From assembly GCA_052066835.1 (NCBI GenBank), contig JBQHRJ010000005.1: a stretch of 64,000 bases of DNA; one strand, written 5' to 3'. The notes below the pieces were generated by a model. The model saw only the letters and a list, made by a program, of their open reading frames with translations, was not told the origin of the DNA and did no database searches. Origin of the DNA: UBA2821 sp902763335. Its GTDB lineage: Bacteria > Bacillota > Clostridia > Lachnospirales > Lachnospiraceae. Shown here piece after piece: positions 39,590 to 48,330 of the stretch. A program made the translations under genes and the position numbers. Every line of letters begins with the position of its first letter. Position 1 is the first letter of the stretch.

Positions 39590-40735
39590 GTGTTAAAGAA
39601 GTTATTTGTAATTATATGTATGATTGGTGTATGTCTGGCACAGCGGGTGTATGGCGATGAGGATATGCAGCTGAATGCTAAATCAGCGGTTTTGATTGAT
39701 GCGGAAAATGGCAGGATATTGTATGGTAAAAATGAGAGAGAAAAGCTGCCTATGGCAAGTACGACCAAGATAATGACATGTATTATTGCCATTGAAAACG
39801 GTAAAATGGATGATGTTGTGGAAGTGTCGGACTATGCAGCATCTATGCCTGATGTACAGCTGAATATTAATAAAGGAGAAAAATATTATCTTAAGGATTT
39901 ACTTTATTCATTGATGCTTGAATCACATAATGATACTGCAGTTGCAATTGCGGAGCATATAGGTGTTAGTGTGGAAGGATTTGCCGGGATGATGAATGAA
40001 AAGGCATACTCAATCGGTGCATTTGACACACATTTTGTAACGCCAAATGGTCTCGATTCAGATGAACATTACAGTACGGCATATGATATGGCGTTGATAG
40101 CTTCGTATGCATTAGAGAATGATACATTTATGGAAGTGATAAATACACCGTCACATACATTTTCAGACATTGATGGTAAAAGAAGTTTTACAGTCAATAA
40201 TAAAGATGCATTTTTGGGAATGATGGATGGAGCTGTAGGGGTTAAAACTGGATTTACCGGAAATGCAGGGTATTGTTTTGTGGGAGCGGTTTATAAAGAT
40301 GATAAGAAATTCGTGTCGGCAGTGCTTGCTTCGGGCTGGCCCCCGCATAAGACATATAAATGGCAGGATACGATTAAACTTATGAATTATGGAAATAATA
40401 ATTACGAACACAGAAAGATTTTTGATGGGAGTGAGTACTATAGGGAGATACAGGTTGATGATGGCATAGATGACAACGTGGGAGTATATTCTTATGGATA
40501 TGAGGATGTATTAGTTTCTGATAAAGATATAATAGAAGTTAAGGAAGTGTTAAATGAGAAAATAAGTGCACCTGTGAAGAAAAATAAAGTTGTGGGAAAA
40601 TTGGTTATCAAAATTAATTCTGAAAAATATAGAGAGTATTGTATAAAAAGCTGTGAATATATAAGACGGAAAACTTATGTATGGGAATTAAAGCGTATTT
40701 ATTCATGTTTTTTACTTGATTTTTTCCATAATTAA
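39590..40735 (+). CDS. Serine D-alanyl-D-alanine carboxypeptidase (second copy)
   Basis: The 381-residue protein has a signal peptide (1-22), S57-T-T-K60, S112-H-N and K219-T-G, the full motif set of the PBP5/DacF family. It is shorter and only moderately similar to the enzyme at 32785. GTG 39590 is taken as the start because GGGGGAG ends four bases before it. The C-terminus ends KRIYSCFLLDFFHN, which might attach weakly to the membrane. No clear terminator lies between it and the decarboxylase operon. Confidence 0.9.
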   Translation: MLKKLFVIICMIGVCLAQRVYGDEDMQLNAKSAVLIDAENGRILYGKNEREKLPMASTTKIMTCIIAIENGKMDDVVEVSDYAASMPDVQLNINKGEKYYLKDLLYSLMLESHNDTAVAIAEHIGVSVEGFAGMMNEKAYSIGAFDTHFVTPNGLDSDEHYSTAYDMALIASYALENDTFMEVINTPSHTFSDIDGKRSFTVNNKDAFLGMMDGAVGVKTGFTGNAGYCFVGAVYKDDKKFVSAVLASGWPPHKTYKWQDTIKLMNYGNNNYEHRKIFDGSEYYREIQVDDGIDDNVGVYSYGYEDVLVSDKDIIEVKEVLNEKISAPVKKNKVVGKLVIKINSEKYREYCIKSCEYIRRKTYVWELKRIYSCFLLDFFHN

Positions 40736-40798
40736 TTATACAATTACAATTGGCAGAGATTTTGATTAATTTAAATATAGAAAAATGGAGGTTCAAAA

Positions 40799-42232
40799 AT
40801 GAGTACAACAACAAATGAATCAGCAAGGCAAAGAATTGAGTCTTTACTTGATGATAACAGTTTTGTTGAAATCGGTGGTCTTGTAACAGCAAGAAATACT
40901 GATTTTAACTTGTCTGGTAAAGAAACACCTGCTGACGGAGTAATTACCGGATATGGAGTTATTGATGGAAATCTGGTTTATGTATACAGCCAGGATAGCT
41001 CTGTAATGAATGGTTCTGTAGGAGAGATGCATGCAAAGAAGATAGCAGGTATTTATGATATGGCTATGAAGATGGGAGCACCGGTTATAGGTTTTATTGA
41101 TTGTGCCGGTATCAGACTTCAGGAAGCAACAGATGCTCTGAACGCATTCGGTGAGATATACTACAAACAGACAATGGCTTCAGGTGTGATTCCACAGATA
41201 TGTGCAGTATTTGGAAAATGTGGTGGCGGTTTATCAGTACTTACTGAGCTTGCTGATTTCACATTCATGGATTCAGAAAAAGGAAAGTTATTTGTAAATT
41301 CTCCAAACGCAATAGATGGAAATTATACAGAGAAATGTGATACTGCATCAGCAGATTTCCAGAGCAAAGAAAGCGGAAATGCTGACGTTGTCGGCAGTGA
41401 AGATGACATTATTGCACAGATTAGAGAATTAGTATCTATTCTGCCTGCAAATAATGAAGATAATACAGCATATGATGAATGTACAGATGATTTGAACAGA
41501 ATTAATGAAAACATTGAGGCATATGCAGGAGATACAGCATATGCGTTAAGAGATATATCTGATAATAATATGTTCTTTGAAGTTAAATCAGAATATGCAA
41601 AAGAGATGGTTACAGGTTTTATCAAGTTAAACGGTATGACAGTCGGTGCAGTTGCAAACAGAAAAGAAGTAATGTCTGAGGACGGAGAAGTTGCAGAAAA
41701 ACTTGATACATTCCTTACAGTTAAAGGATGTGAAAAGGCTGCTGAATTCGTTAAGTTCTGTGATGCATTTTCAATTCCTGTACTTACACTTACAAATGCA
41801 ACAGCATTTAAGGCAAGCATGTGTCAGGAGAAGAAGATTGCCAAAGCCGCAGCAAAGCTTACATACGCTTTTGCTGATGCAACAGTACCTAAGGTAAATG
41901 TTGTAGTTGAAAAGGCATATGGAACAGCTTATACAGTAATGAACAGTAAAGCACTCGGTGCTGATATTGTATATGCATGGGATGGAGCAGAGATTGGAAT
42001 GATGGATGCAACTCTTGCAGCCAAGATAATGTACCCTGATAACAATGCAGAAGTACAGAAAAAGGCCGACGAGTACAGAGAGCTTCAGTTAAATGCCACA
42101 TCTGCTGCAAGACGCGGATATGTTGATACAATGATTAATCCACAGGATACAAGAAAGTATGTAATTGGAGCATTTGAGATGTTATTTACAAAGAGGATTG
42201 ATTTACCGGCTAAAAAGCATGGAACAGTGTAG
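40799..42232 (+). CDS. Acyl-CoA carboxyltransferase subunit (MmdA/PccB-like)
   Basis: The 477-residue crotonase-fold protein resembles alpha subunits of methylmalonyl-CoA decarboxylase or the 12S subunit of transcarboxylase. GSVGEMHAKKIAGIYDMAMKMGAPVIGFIDCAGIRLQEA and its ending KAYGTAYTVMNSKALGAD are recognisable. The first oxyanion region is CGGGLSV instead of the usual CAGGA. It is about 30-40 residues shorter than MmdA. It probably moves CO2 between an acyl-CoA and biotin on the carrier at 43043. ATGGAGG precedes the start. The acyl-CoA is unknown. Confidence 0.85.
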   Translation: MSTTTNESARQRIESLLDDNSFVEIGGLVTARNTDFNLSGKETPADGVITGYGVIDGNLVYVYSQDSSVMNGSVGEMHAKKIAGIYDMAMKMGAPVIGFIDCAGIRLQEATDALNAFGEIYYKQTMASGVIPQICAVFGKCGGGLSVLTELADFTFMDSEKGKLFVNSPNAIDGNYTEKCDTASADFQSKESGNADVVGSEDDIIAQIRELVSILPANNEDNTAYDECTDDLNRINENIEAYAGDTAYALRDISDNNMFFEVKSEYAKEMVTGFIKLNGMTVGAVANRKEVMSEDGEVAEKLDTFLTVKGCEKAAEFVKFCDAFSIPVLTLTNATAFKASMCQEKKIAKAAAKLTYAFADATVPKVNVVVEKAYGTAYTVMNSKALGADIVYAWDGAEIGMMDATLAAKIMYPDNNAEVQKKADEYRELQLNATSAARRGYVDTMINPQDTRKYVIGAFEMLFTKRIDLPAKKHGTV

Positions 42233-42246
42233 AAAGAGGTGTAGAT

Positions 42247-43023
42247 ATGAAGAAAATTCATAAATCCGTTCTTCTTTTGACATTGGTAGTTGCAATGATT
42301 TTTACGGTCATATCGGTTAAACCGGTGACTGCATATGCTGCTGACCTTTCTTTTTCATATGAATATGATGATATAGAAAGCTCAATGGAAGGTATAGCAC
42401 AGTTTTTTGCTGCTAAATCAGATGCAGCAATAGATTATTATATAGATAATTCTGTTGGTATGCAGCTTGAAGCTTTTAAGTCATTTAAAGAAGTAAAAGA
42501 ACAGAAAATCGGTTCATTTGTTTCTATTGAAAAATGTAATATAAAAGAAGACGCAGATAATGATAGTATAGAGGTAACATCTATAATTCACTTTGAAAAG
42601 AAAGATGTTAAAATGACAGCAACATTTAAGTCTATAGATGATGATGTGATGCCTGTTGAGATGTCATTCGGTATTTATGCCGGTGATGAAGAGAAGAATG
42701 TAAGTCTTGCATCAAAAATGGGAAAGGCTGCATTAAATACTCTTATGGGTATGGGAACCGTAATAATCGTTCTTGCTTTCCTTGCTGTCGTTATCTCATT
42801 ATTCGGTGTTGTAAATAATTTACAGAACAAAAAGAAAAAAGAAGCGCCGGTTATTATTGATAACACAGAACCTAAGAGTACAGATGAAGAAGTATACGAA
42901 GATGATGATGAACTTGTGGCAGTCATTGCAGCCGCAATAGCAGCATCAGAAGGTACAACTACTGATGGATTTGTAGTAAGATCGATAAAGAGAAGTAAGA
43001 ACAATAAATGGAAAAATGCATAA
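42247..43023 (+). CDS. OadG-like membrane subunit with extracellular domain
   Basis: The 258-residue protein has a signal peptide or first membrane segment (8-30). An outside domain of about 120 residues resembles DUF3887-type folds. One membrane segment (about 170-192, VIIVLAFLAVVISLFGVV) and a cytoplasmic tail rich in Asp and Glu follow, with ELVAVIAAAIAAS. The last part is the OadG/MmdD pattern that assembles the carboxyltransferase with the membrane pump. The added outside domain is a Lachnospiraceae-type variation. It starts 14 bases after the carboxyltransferase gene. Confidence 0.8.
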   Translation: MKKIHKSVLLLTLVVAMIFTVISVKPVTAYAADLSFSYEYDDIESSMEGIAQFFAAKSDAAIDYYIDNSVGMQLEAFKSFKEVKEQKIGSFVSIEKCNIKEDADNDSIEVTSIIHFEKKDVKMTATFKSIDDDVMPVEMSFGIYAGDEEKNVSLASKMGKAALNTLMGMGTVIIVLAFLAVVISLFGVVNNLQNKKKKEAPVIIDNTEPKSTDEEVYEDDDELVAVIAAAIAASEGTTTDGFVVRSIKRSKNNKWKNA

Positions 43024-43042
43024 ATATTAGGAGGATATCATA

Positions 43043-43402
43043 ATGAAGAATTATAAAATTACTGTAAACGGAACAGAGTACGATGTAGCAGTTGAAGAGG
43101 TTACAGGCGGAGCAGTTGCTTCAGCACCTGTAAAGGCAGCACCTGCAAAGAAAGCACCGGTTAAAAAGGCTGCTTCAGGAACACAGGGTGGAATTAAGGT
43201 TACAGCTCCAATGCCAGGTAAAATTTTATCTGTAAAGGCAAGTGTTGGACAGTCTGTTAAGAAGGGCGATGTAATAATGCTTCTTGAGGCTATGAAAATG
43301 GAGAATGAGATTGTTGCTCCTGAAGACGGAACAGTAGCAAGTATTGATACTTCAGAAGGTGCAAGTGTAGAAGCAGGATCAGTTTTAGCTACACTTAACT
43401 AG
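43043..43402 (+). CDS. Biotin carboxyl carrier protein of the decarboxylase
   Basis: The 119-residue protein has a short N-terminal strand region, an Ala/Pro/Lys linker (about 24-48) and a biotinyl domain with the biotinylation motif EAMKMEN; K85 is the biotin site. It shuttles CO2 between carboxyltransferases and the beta subunit. A strong GGAGG precedes the ATG. The proline-alanine linker is typical of flexible carriers such as MmdC. Confidence 0.94.
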   Translation: MKNYKITVNGTEYDVAVEEVTGGAVASAPVKAAPAKKAPVKKAASGTQGGIKVTAPMPGKILSVKASVGQSVKKGDVIMLLEAMKMENEIVAPEDGTVASIDTSEGASVEAGSVLATLN

Positions 43403-43439
43403 TTTGTCTGGATATTAGAATTTAACAGGAGGATTAAAA

Positions 43440-44588
43440 ATGGATTACGTTGCTAGTACATTGGGAAATCTCGTTCACCAGACTGCCTTTTTCAATCTGA
43501 CAGTAGGAAATTATATAATGATACTTGTTGCATTATTTTTCCTTTATCTTGCGATAGCAAAAGAGAAAGAACCGCTTTTGCTTTTACCGATTGCATTTGG
43601 TATGCTTTTGGTTAATATTTATCCGGATATAATGCTTAAGATAGAAGAATCTGCAAACGGTGTTGGAGGTTTGTTCCAATATTTTTACAAATTAGATGAG
43701 TGGAGCATTCTTCCTTCGCTTATATTCCTTGGTGTAGGTGCGATGACGGATTTCGGTCCGCTTATAGCAAATCCTAAATGCTTTATGATGGGTGCCGCAG
43801 CACAGTTCGGTATATATATTGCATATTTCATGGCTATATTAATGGGATTCAATGATAAGGCCGCTGCAGCAATATCAATCATAGGTGGAGCTGATGGTCC
43901 TACATCTATATTCCTTGCAGGTAAACTTGGACAGACTGCACTTTTAGGACCAATCGCAGTTGCAGCATATTCATATATGTCACTGGTTCCTATTATCCAG
44001 CCGCCAATTATGAAACTGCTTACAACTGAGAAAGAACGTAAAATAAAGATGGAACAGTTAAGACCTGTTTCTAAGTTAGAGAAAATATTATTCCCTATAG
44101 TTATTACATGTGTTGTTGTACTTATTCTTCCTACAACTGCACCGTTAGTAGGTATGCTGATGCTCGGAAATCTCTTCAGAGAGAGTGGAGTTGTAAAACA
44201 GCTTGCAGAAACAGCATCAAATGCACTTATGTACATTGTAGTTATACTTCTTGGTACAAGTGTTGGTGCAACAACAAGTGCAGAGGCATTCCTTAACATG
44301 GATACAATTAAAATCGTTATTTTAGGACTTATTGCATTTGCATTTGGTACGGCGGCAGGTGTTCTTATCGGAAAACTTATGTGCGTATTAACACACGGAA
44401 AGATAAATCCACTTATAGGTTCAGCAGGTGTATCTGCGGTTCCTATGGCAGCCAGAGTTTCACAGAAGGTTGGTTCTGAGGCAGATCCGACAAACTTCCT
44501 TTTGATGCATGCTATGGGACCTAACGTAGCAGGTGTTATCGGAACGGCTGTAGCAGCCGGAACATTTATGGCAATATTTGGAATATAG
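43440..44588 (+). CDS. Na+-pumping decarboxylase beta subunit (OadB/MmdB)
   Basis: The 382-residue integral membrane protein is the decarboxylase and Na+ pump. The essential Asp motif IIGGADGPTSIFLAG is present, as are GAMTDFGPLIANP and the C-terminal GVSAVPMAARVSQ and LMHAMGPNVAGVIG. It has about nine to eleven membrane segments. It takes carboxybiotin from the carrier and exports Na+ as CO2 is released. GGAGG precedes the ATG at 43440. Confidence 0.95.
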   Translation: MDYVASTLGNLVHQTAFFNLTVGNYIMILVALFFLYLAIAKEKEPLLLLPIAFGMLLVNIYPDIMLKIEESANGVGGLFQYFYKLDEWSILPSLIFLGVGAMTDFGPLIANPKCFMMGAAAQFGIYIAYFMAILMGFNDKAAAAISIIGGADGPTSIFLAGKLGQTALLGPIAVAAYSYMSLVPIIQPPIMKLLTTEKERKIKMEQLRPVSKLEKILFPIVITCVVVLILPTTAPLVGMLMLGNLFRESGVVKQLAETASNALMYIVVILLGTSVGATTSAEAFLNMDTIKIVILGLIAFAFGTAAGVLIGKLMCVLTHGKINPLIGSAGVSAVPMAARVSQKVGSEADPTNFLLMHAMGPNVAGVIGTAVAAGTFMAIFGI

Positions 44589-44623
44589 TATAGAGCCGTA
44601 TTACGGCAGAATGGAGTGATAAA

Positions 44624-46039
44624 ATGGCAGAGCAGGTTAAGAAGAAACCAATTAAAATTACAGAAACAGTTTTACGTGATGCCCATCAGTCATTGATAGC
44701 GACTAGAATGTCAACAGAGCAGATGCTTCCTATAGTTGATAAGATGGATAAAGTAGGATATCATTCAGTAGAGTGCTGGGGTGGAGCTACATTTGATGCA
44801 TCACTCAGATTCCTGAAAGAAGATCCGTGGGACAGACTCAGAAAATTAAGAGACGGATTTAAGAATACAAAGTTACAGATGTTATTCAGAGGTCAGAATA
44901 TTCTTGGATATAATCATTATGCAGATGACGTGGTTGAATATTTTGTTCAGAAATCTATTGCCAATGGTATAGATATAATCAGAATTTTTGACTGCTTTAA
45001 TGACCTTGATAACTTAAAGACAGCAGTAAATGCTGCAAAGAAGGAAAAAGGACATGCACAGATAGCACTTTCTTATACATTAGGTGATGCATATACACTT
45101 GATTACTGGAAGGAAACTGCTAAGCAAATTGAGGAAATGGGTGCTGATTCTTTATGTATTAAGGATATGGCAGGACTTTTATTACCATACAAGGCAACTG
45201 AACTTGTTCAGGCACTTAAAGAGGGTACAAGCCTTCCGATTCAGATTCATACACACTATACATCAGGTGTAGCTTCAATGACATATCTTAAGGCTGTTGA
45301 AGCAGGTGCTGATGTTATCGATACAGCTATTTCACCATTCTCAATGGGAACAAGCCAGCCGGCTACAGAGGTTATGGTTGAGACATTTAAGGGAACTGAA
45401 TATGATACAGGACTTGATCAGAATCTTCTTGCTGAGATTGCTGAGTACTTCAGACCGATGAGAGAAGAAGCATTAAAGACTGGTCTTATGAATACTAAGG
45501 TTCTCGGTGTTAATATCAAGACACTTCTTTATCAGGTTCCGGGTGGTATGTTATCTAACCTTGTGTCACAGCTTAGTGAGGCACATGCAGAAGATAAATA
45601 TCAGGAGGTTCTTGAAGAGATACCTAGAGTTCGTAAGGACTTCGGTGAACCGCCACTTGTAACACCTTCTTCACAGATTGTAGGTACACAGGCTGTATTA
45701 AATGTACTTCAGGGTGAGAGATACAAGATGATTACAAAAGAGTCTAAGAAGATATTAGACGGAGAATTCGGTAAGACAGTTAAGCCGTTCAATAAAGAGG
45801 TTCAGAAGAAGGCTATAGGAGATAAGAAGCCTATTACTTGCAGACCGGCTGACCTGATTAAACCACAGCTTGAAGAATTTAAGAAAGAAGCTGCACCATA
45901 TATACAGCAGGAGGAAGATGTATTATCATATGCATTATTCCCACAGGTAGCAACTGATTTCTTTAAATACAGAGAAGCACAGCAGACTAAGGTTGATCCT
46001 TCACAGGCTGATAGTGAAAACGGAGCATATCCGGTATAA
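44624..46039 (+). CDS. oadA: Oxaloacetate/pyruvate carboxyltransferase (OadA-like, no biotin domain)
   Basis: The 471-residue TIM-barrel enzyme has the HMGL-like and PYC_OADA domains: TETVLRDAHQSLIATRMS, VECWGGATFDASLRFL, FRGQNILGY, and metal ligands in IHTHYTSG. It lacks the C-terminal biotin domain of classical OadA, so it must use the separate carrier at 43043. It carboxylates biotin from oxaloacetate, giving pyruvate, or the reverse. Its presence in the same operon as an acyl-CoA carboxyltransferase is notable. A hairpin follows at 46057. Confidence 0.93.
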   Translation: MAEQVKKKPIKITETVLRDAHQSLIATRMSTEQMLPIVDKMDKVGYHSVECWGGATFDASLRFLKEDPWDRLRKLRDGFKNTKLQMLFRGQNILGYNHYADDVVEYFVQKSIANGIDIIRIFDCFNDLDNLKTAVNAAKKEKGHAQIALSYTLGDAYTLDYWKETAKQIEEMGADSLCIKDMAGLLLPYKATELVQALKEGTSLPIQIHTHYTSGVASMTYLKAVEAGADVIDTAISPFSMGTSQPATEVMVETFKGTEYDTGLDQNLLAEIAEYFRPMREEALKTGLMNTKVLGVNIKTLLYQVPGGMLSNLVSQLSEAHAEDKYQEVLEEIPRVRKDFGEPPLVTPSSQIVGTQAVLNVLQGERYKMITKESKKILDGEFGKTVKPFNKEVQKKAIGDKKPITCRPADLIKPQLEEFKKEAAPYIQQEEDVLSYALFPQVATDFFKYREAQQTKVDPSQADSENGAYPV

Positions 46040-46056
46040 TTTGATTATGTAACTGC

Positions 46057-46082
46057 AGGGCTGCCGCATATGCGACAGCCCT
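46057..46082 (+). terminator. GGGCTG-type hairpin after the decarboxylase operon
   Basis: AGGGCTG and CAGCCCT (7 pairs), one mismatch, then CGCA-TA-TGCG. The T run is weak. It shares its GGGCTGYCGC/GACAGCCC core with hairpins at 51715 and 53117. Confidence 0.65.
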
Positions 46083-46138
46083 TAAAATATGTAGGGGGAC
46101 ATATAGGATGTGTCTCTTATAATTGGAGAAGTGTAAAG

Positions 46139-47041
46139 ATGGACGAGTTGATAAAAAGCAAAATGCCTGAGATGAGCAAGGGACAGAAAAAAATATCAGA
46201 ATTTATACTTACAAATTATGAAAAGGCTGCATTTATGACTGCCGCGGAATTGGGCAGGGAAGTCGGAGTGAGTGAGTCGACGGTAGTAAGATATGCTGCA
46301 TTACTGGGATATAAAGGATATCCTGAGATGCAGAAGGAAGTCGAAAAAATGGTTCAGAGAAAGTTGCATGCAATCGAGCGTGTCAACATTGACAATCCCG
46401 ACATATCAAGGAAGGACATTTTAAACAGCGTAATAATGTCAGATATTGAGAAATTGAAACTGTCGTTAGAACTTATAGATGTAAACATATTTAATGAGGC
46501 GGTGGAGAGCATATTAAATGCAGAGACTATATATATAGTGGGGCTTAGAAACTGTCTCCCTCTGGCACAGATGCTTGGCTTTAATCTGAATATGATGTTT
46601 GATAACGTAAAAGTTATAACCACTACAAGCTCAAGTGAAATATTTGAACAATTGATGAGAATAAGTGATAAAGATGTAATAATCGGTATAAGTTTTCCGA
46701 GGTATTCAATGAGAACATTAAAGGCAATAGAATTTGCAAATGACAGGAATGCAAAGGTTATCGCAATTACAGACAGTATAAATTCACCTATGAATCTATA
46801 CTCATCATGTAATCTTTTTGCGAGAAGTGAACTTACTTCAGTTATGGATTCACTTACAGCTCCGGTAAGTCTGATAAATGCACTTATCGTTGCGCTAACG
46901 ATAAAAAATCAGGATAAAGTAATAAACACGCTTGACACTTTAGAAAATATATGGAATGATTATCAGGTATACGGCAGTGATGAAATAAACATATTTGATG
47001 ATACTACAAAGGTAGGTATGGAGGAATTATCTGATGAGTAA
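46139..47041 (+). CDS. MurR/RpiR family transcriptional regulator
   Basis: The 300-residue protein has an N-terminal RpiR helix-turn-helix (about 1-80; MTAAELGREVGVSESTVVRYAALLGYKGY) and a SIS sugar-phosphate-binding domain (about 125-260) with IYIVGLRNCLPLA, TTSSSEIFEQL and GISFPRYSMRT. Such regulators sense phosphosugars. The target is unclear; the next gene, a flavoprotein, overlaps it by 8 bases and is not a sugar enzyme. ATG 46139 follows GGAG; in-frame codons to 46070 lie in the terminator. Confidence 0.92.
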   Translation: MDELIKSKMPEMSKGQKKISEFILTNYEKAAFMTAAELGREVGVSESTVVRYAALLGYKGYPEMQKEVEKMVQRKLHAIERVNIDNPDISRKDILNSVIMSDIEKLKLSLELIDVNIFNEAVESILNAETIYIVGLRNCLPLAQMLGFNLNMMFDNVKVITTTSSSEIFEQLMRISDKDVIIGISFPRYSMRTLKAIEFANDRNAKVIAITDSINSPMNLYSSCNLFARSELTSVMDSLTAPVSLINALIVALTIKNQDKVINTLDTLENIWNDYQVYGSDEINIFDDTTKVGMEELSDE

Positions 47042-48260
47042 TGTAGCAGTTGTTGGTGGGGGTGCCGCCGGAATGATTGCGGCCATAGCGGCTGCGGAAA
47101 ATGGACATAAAGTAACTTTGTATGAACATAATGAAAAGCTTGGCAAAAAACTGTTTATAACAGGAAAGGGGCGCTGTAATGTAACGAATGCGTCTGATAT
47201 TGATGAAATATTTAATAATATTGTGACCAATTCAAAATTTCTATACAGTGCGATTTATACATTTACAAATGATATGGTTATGGATTTCTTTGAGAAAGAC
47301 GGGCTGAAGCTTAAAGTTGAACGTGGAAACAGAGTATTTCCGGCATCGGATCATTCATCTGATGTAATAAAGGTTTTAGAAAAAAGATTAAAAAAATCAG
47401 GTGTAACAGTTAAGCTTAATACAAACGTTGAAAGACTGCTTTGGGATGACAGTGGGATTAAAGGAATAGTGTCAGGAAATAAAGAAATAATGGCGGATGC
47501 GGTTATAATGGCAACCGGAGGATTATCATATAAATCCACAGGTTCCGATGGAAGCGGATTTAAAATGGTCACCGGTGCAGGACACAGTACATCTGAGTTT
47601 TCACCGGCCCTTGTTCCTATTACGATAGAAGAAGATTATCCAAAGGAAATGCAGGGTGTATCACTCAAAAACATTGAGGTAGAAATACTTAATGGAAAGA
47701 AGAAAATATATAGTGCATTTGGTGAGATGATGTTTACTCATTTTGGAGTGACGGGGCCGGTTATATTAAGCGCCAGCAGTAAGATTATTAAACATCTTAA
47801 AAACGGGAATCTGACACTGAAGATAGATTTAAAGCCGGCACTGACAGAAGAACAGCTTGATACAAGGATACTTAGGGATTTTAAAGAAAATATAAACAGA
47901 GACTTTAAAAATTCGCTTGATGGATTGCTGCCTAAAAAAATGATAGAACCGATTATAAGATATTCGGGTATTCCATTTGATAAAAAAGTAAATGCGATAA
48001 CCAGAGAAGAAAGAAGAAATCTTGTGAAGGCATTTAAAGAGTTTACCATGACAATAAACGGTATAAGAGGGTACGATGAGGCGATAATCACACATGGCGG
48101 TGTAACAGTTAAGGAAATTAATCCGGCAACTATGGAGTCGAAACTTATAAAAGGACTTTACTTTGCCGGTGAAATGATAGATGTGGATGCACTTACCGGA
48201 GGATATAATCTGCAGATAGCATGGTCAACAGGATATCTTGCAGGGACAAGTGTAGTATAA
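47034..48260 (+). CDS. BaiN/HI0933-type FAD-dependent oxidoreductase
   Basis: The 408-residue flavoprotein has the FAD dinucleotide-binding motif VAVVGGGAAGMIAAIAAAENG at the N-terminus. GKKLFITGKGRCNVTN, GLSYKSTGSDGSGF, GVTGPVILSAS and a C-terminal GGVTVKEI and GLYFAGEMIDVDALTGGYNLQIAWSTG follow. These define the HI0933 family, which includes BaiN of bile acid dehydroxylating Clostridia, but most members act on unknown substrates. The gene overlaps the RpiR regulator by 8 bases. No bai genes are nearby, so a bile acid role is not implied. Confidence 0.93.
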   Translation: MSNVAVVGGGAAGMIAAIAAAENGHKVTLYEHNEKLGKKLFITGKGRCNVTNASDIDEIFNNIVTNSKFLYSAIYTFTNDMVMDFFEKDGLKLKVERGNRVFPASDHSSDVIKVLEKRLKKSGVTVKLNTNVERLLWDDSGIKGIVSGNKEIMADAVIMATGGLSYKSTGSDGSGFKMVTGAGHSTSEFSPALVPITIEEDYPKEMQGVSLKNIEVEILNGKKKIYSAFGEMMFTHFGVTGPVILSASSKIIKHLKNGNLTLKIDLKPALTEEQLDTRILRDFKENINRDFKNSLDGLLPKKMIEPIIRYSGIPFDKKVNAITREERRNLVKAFKEFTMTINGIRGYDEAIITHGGVTVKEINPATMESKLIKGLYFAGEMIDVDALTGGYNLQIAWSTGYLAGTSVV

Positions 48261-48306
48261 TGATGTCGGGACAAAATAGTGCTACGTACCAGCCGAGACA
48301 AATATA
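48261..48306 (-). repeat. Decayed arm of the palindromic repeat element
   Basis: GTGCTACGTACCAGCCGAGA (48280-48299), preceded by TCGGGACAAAATA, resembles the GGTGC-side arm of the element copies at 5649 and 59805. The opposite terminus is missing, so it is a remnant or a half copy in the baiN-cmk gap. Confidence 0.5.
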
Positions 48307-48330
48307 ATATAGAAATGGAGAGAGTAAAAA

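Noticed and set aside
43685..44299. 204-residue minus-strand frame over oadB
   Set aside because: It is antisense to a fully conserved OadB; no ribosome site or similarity.
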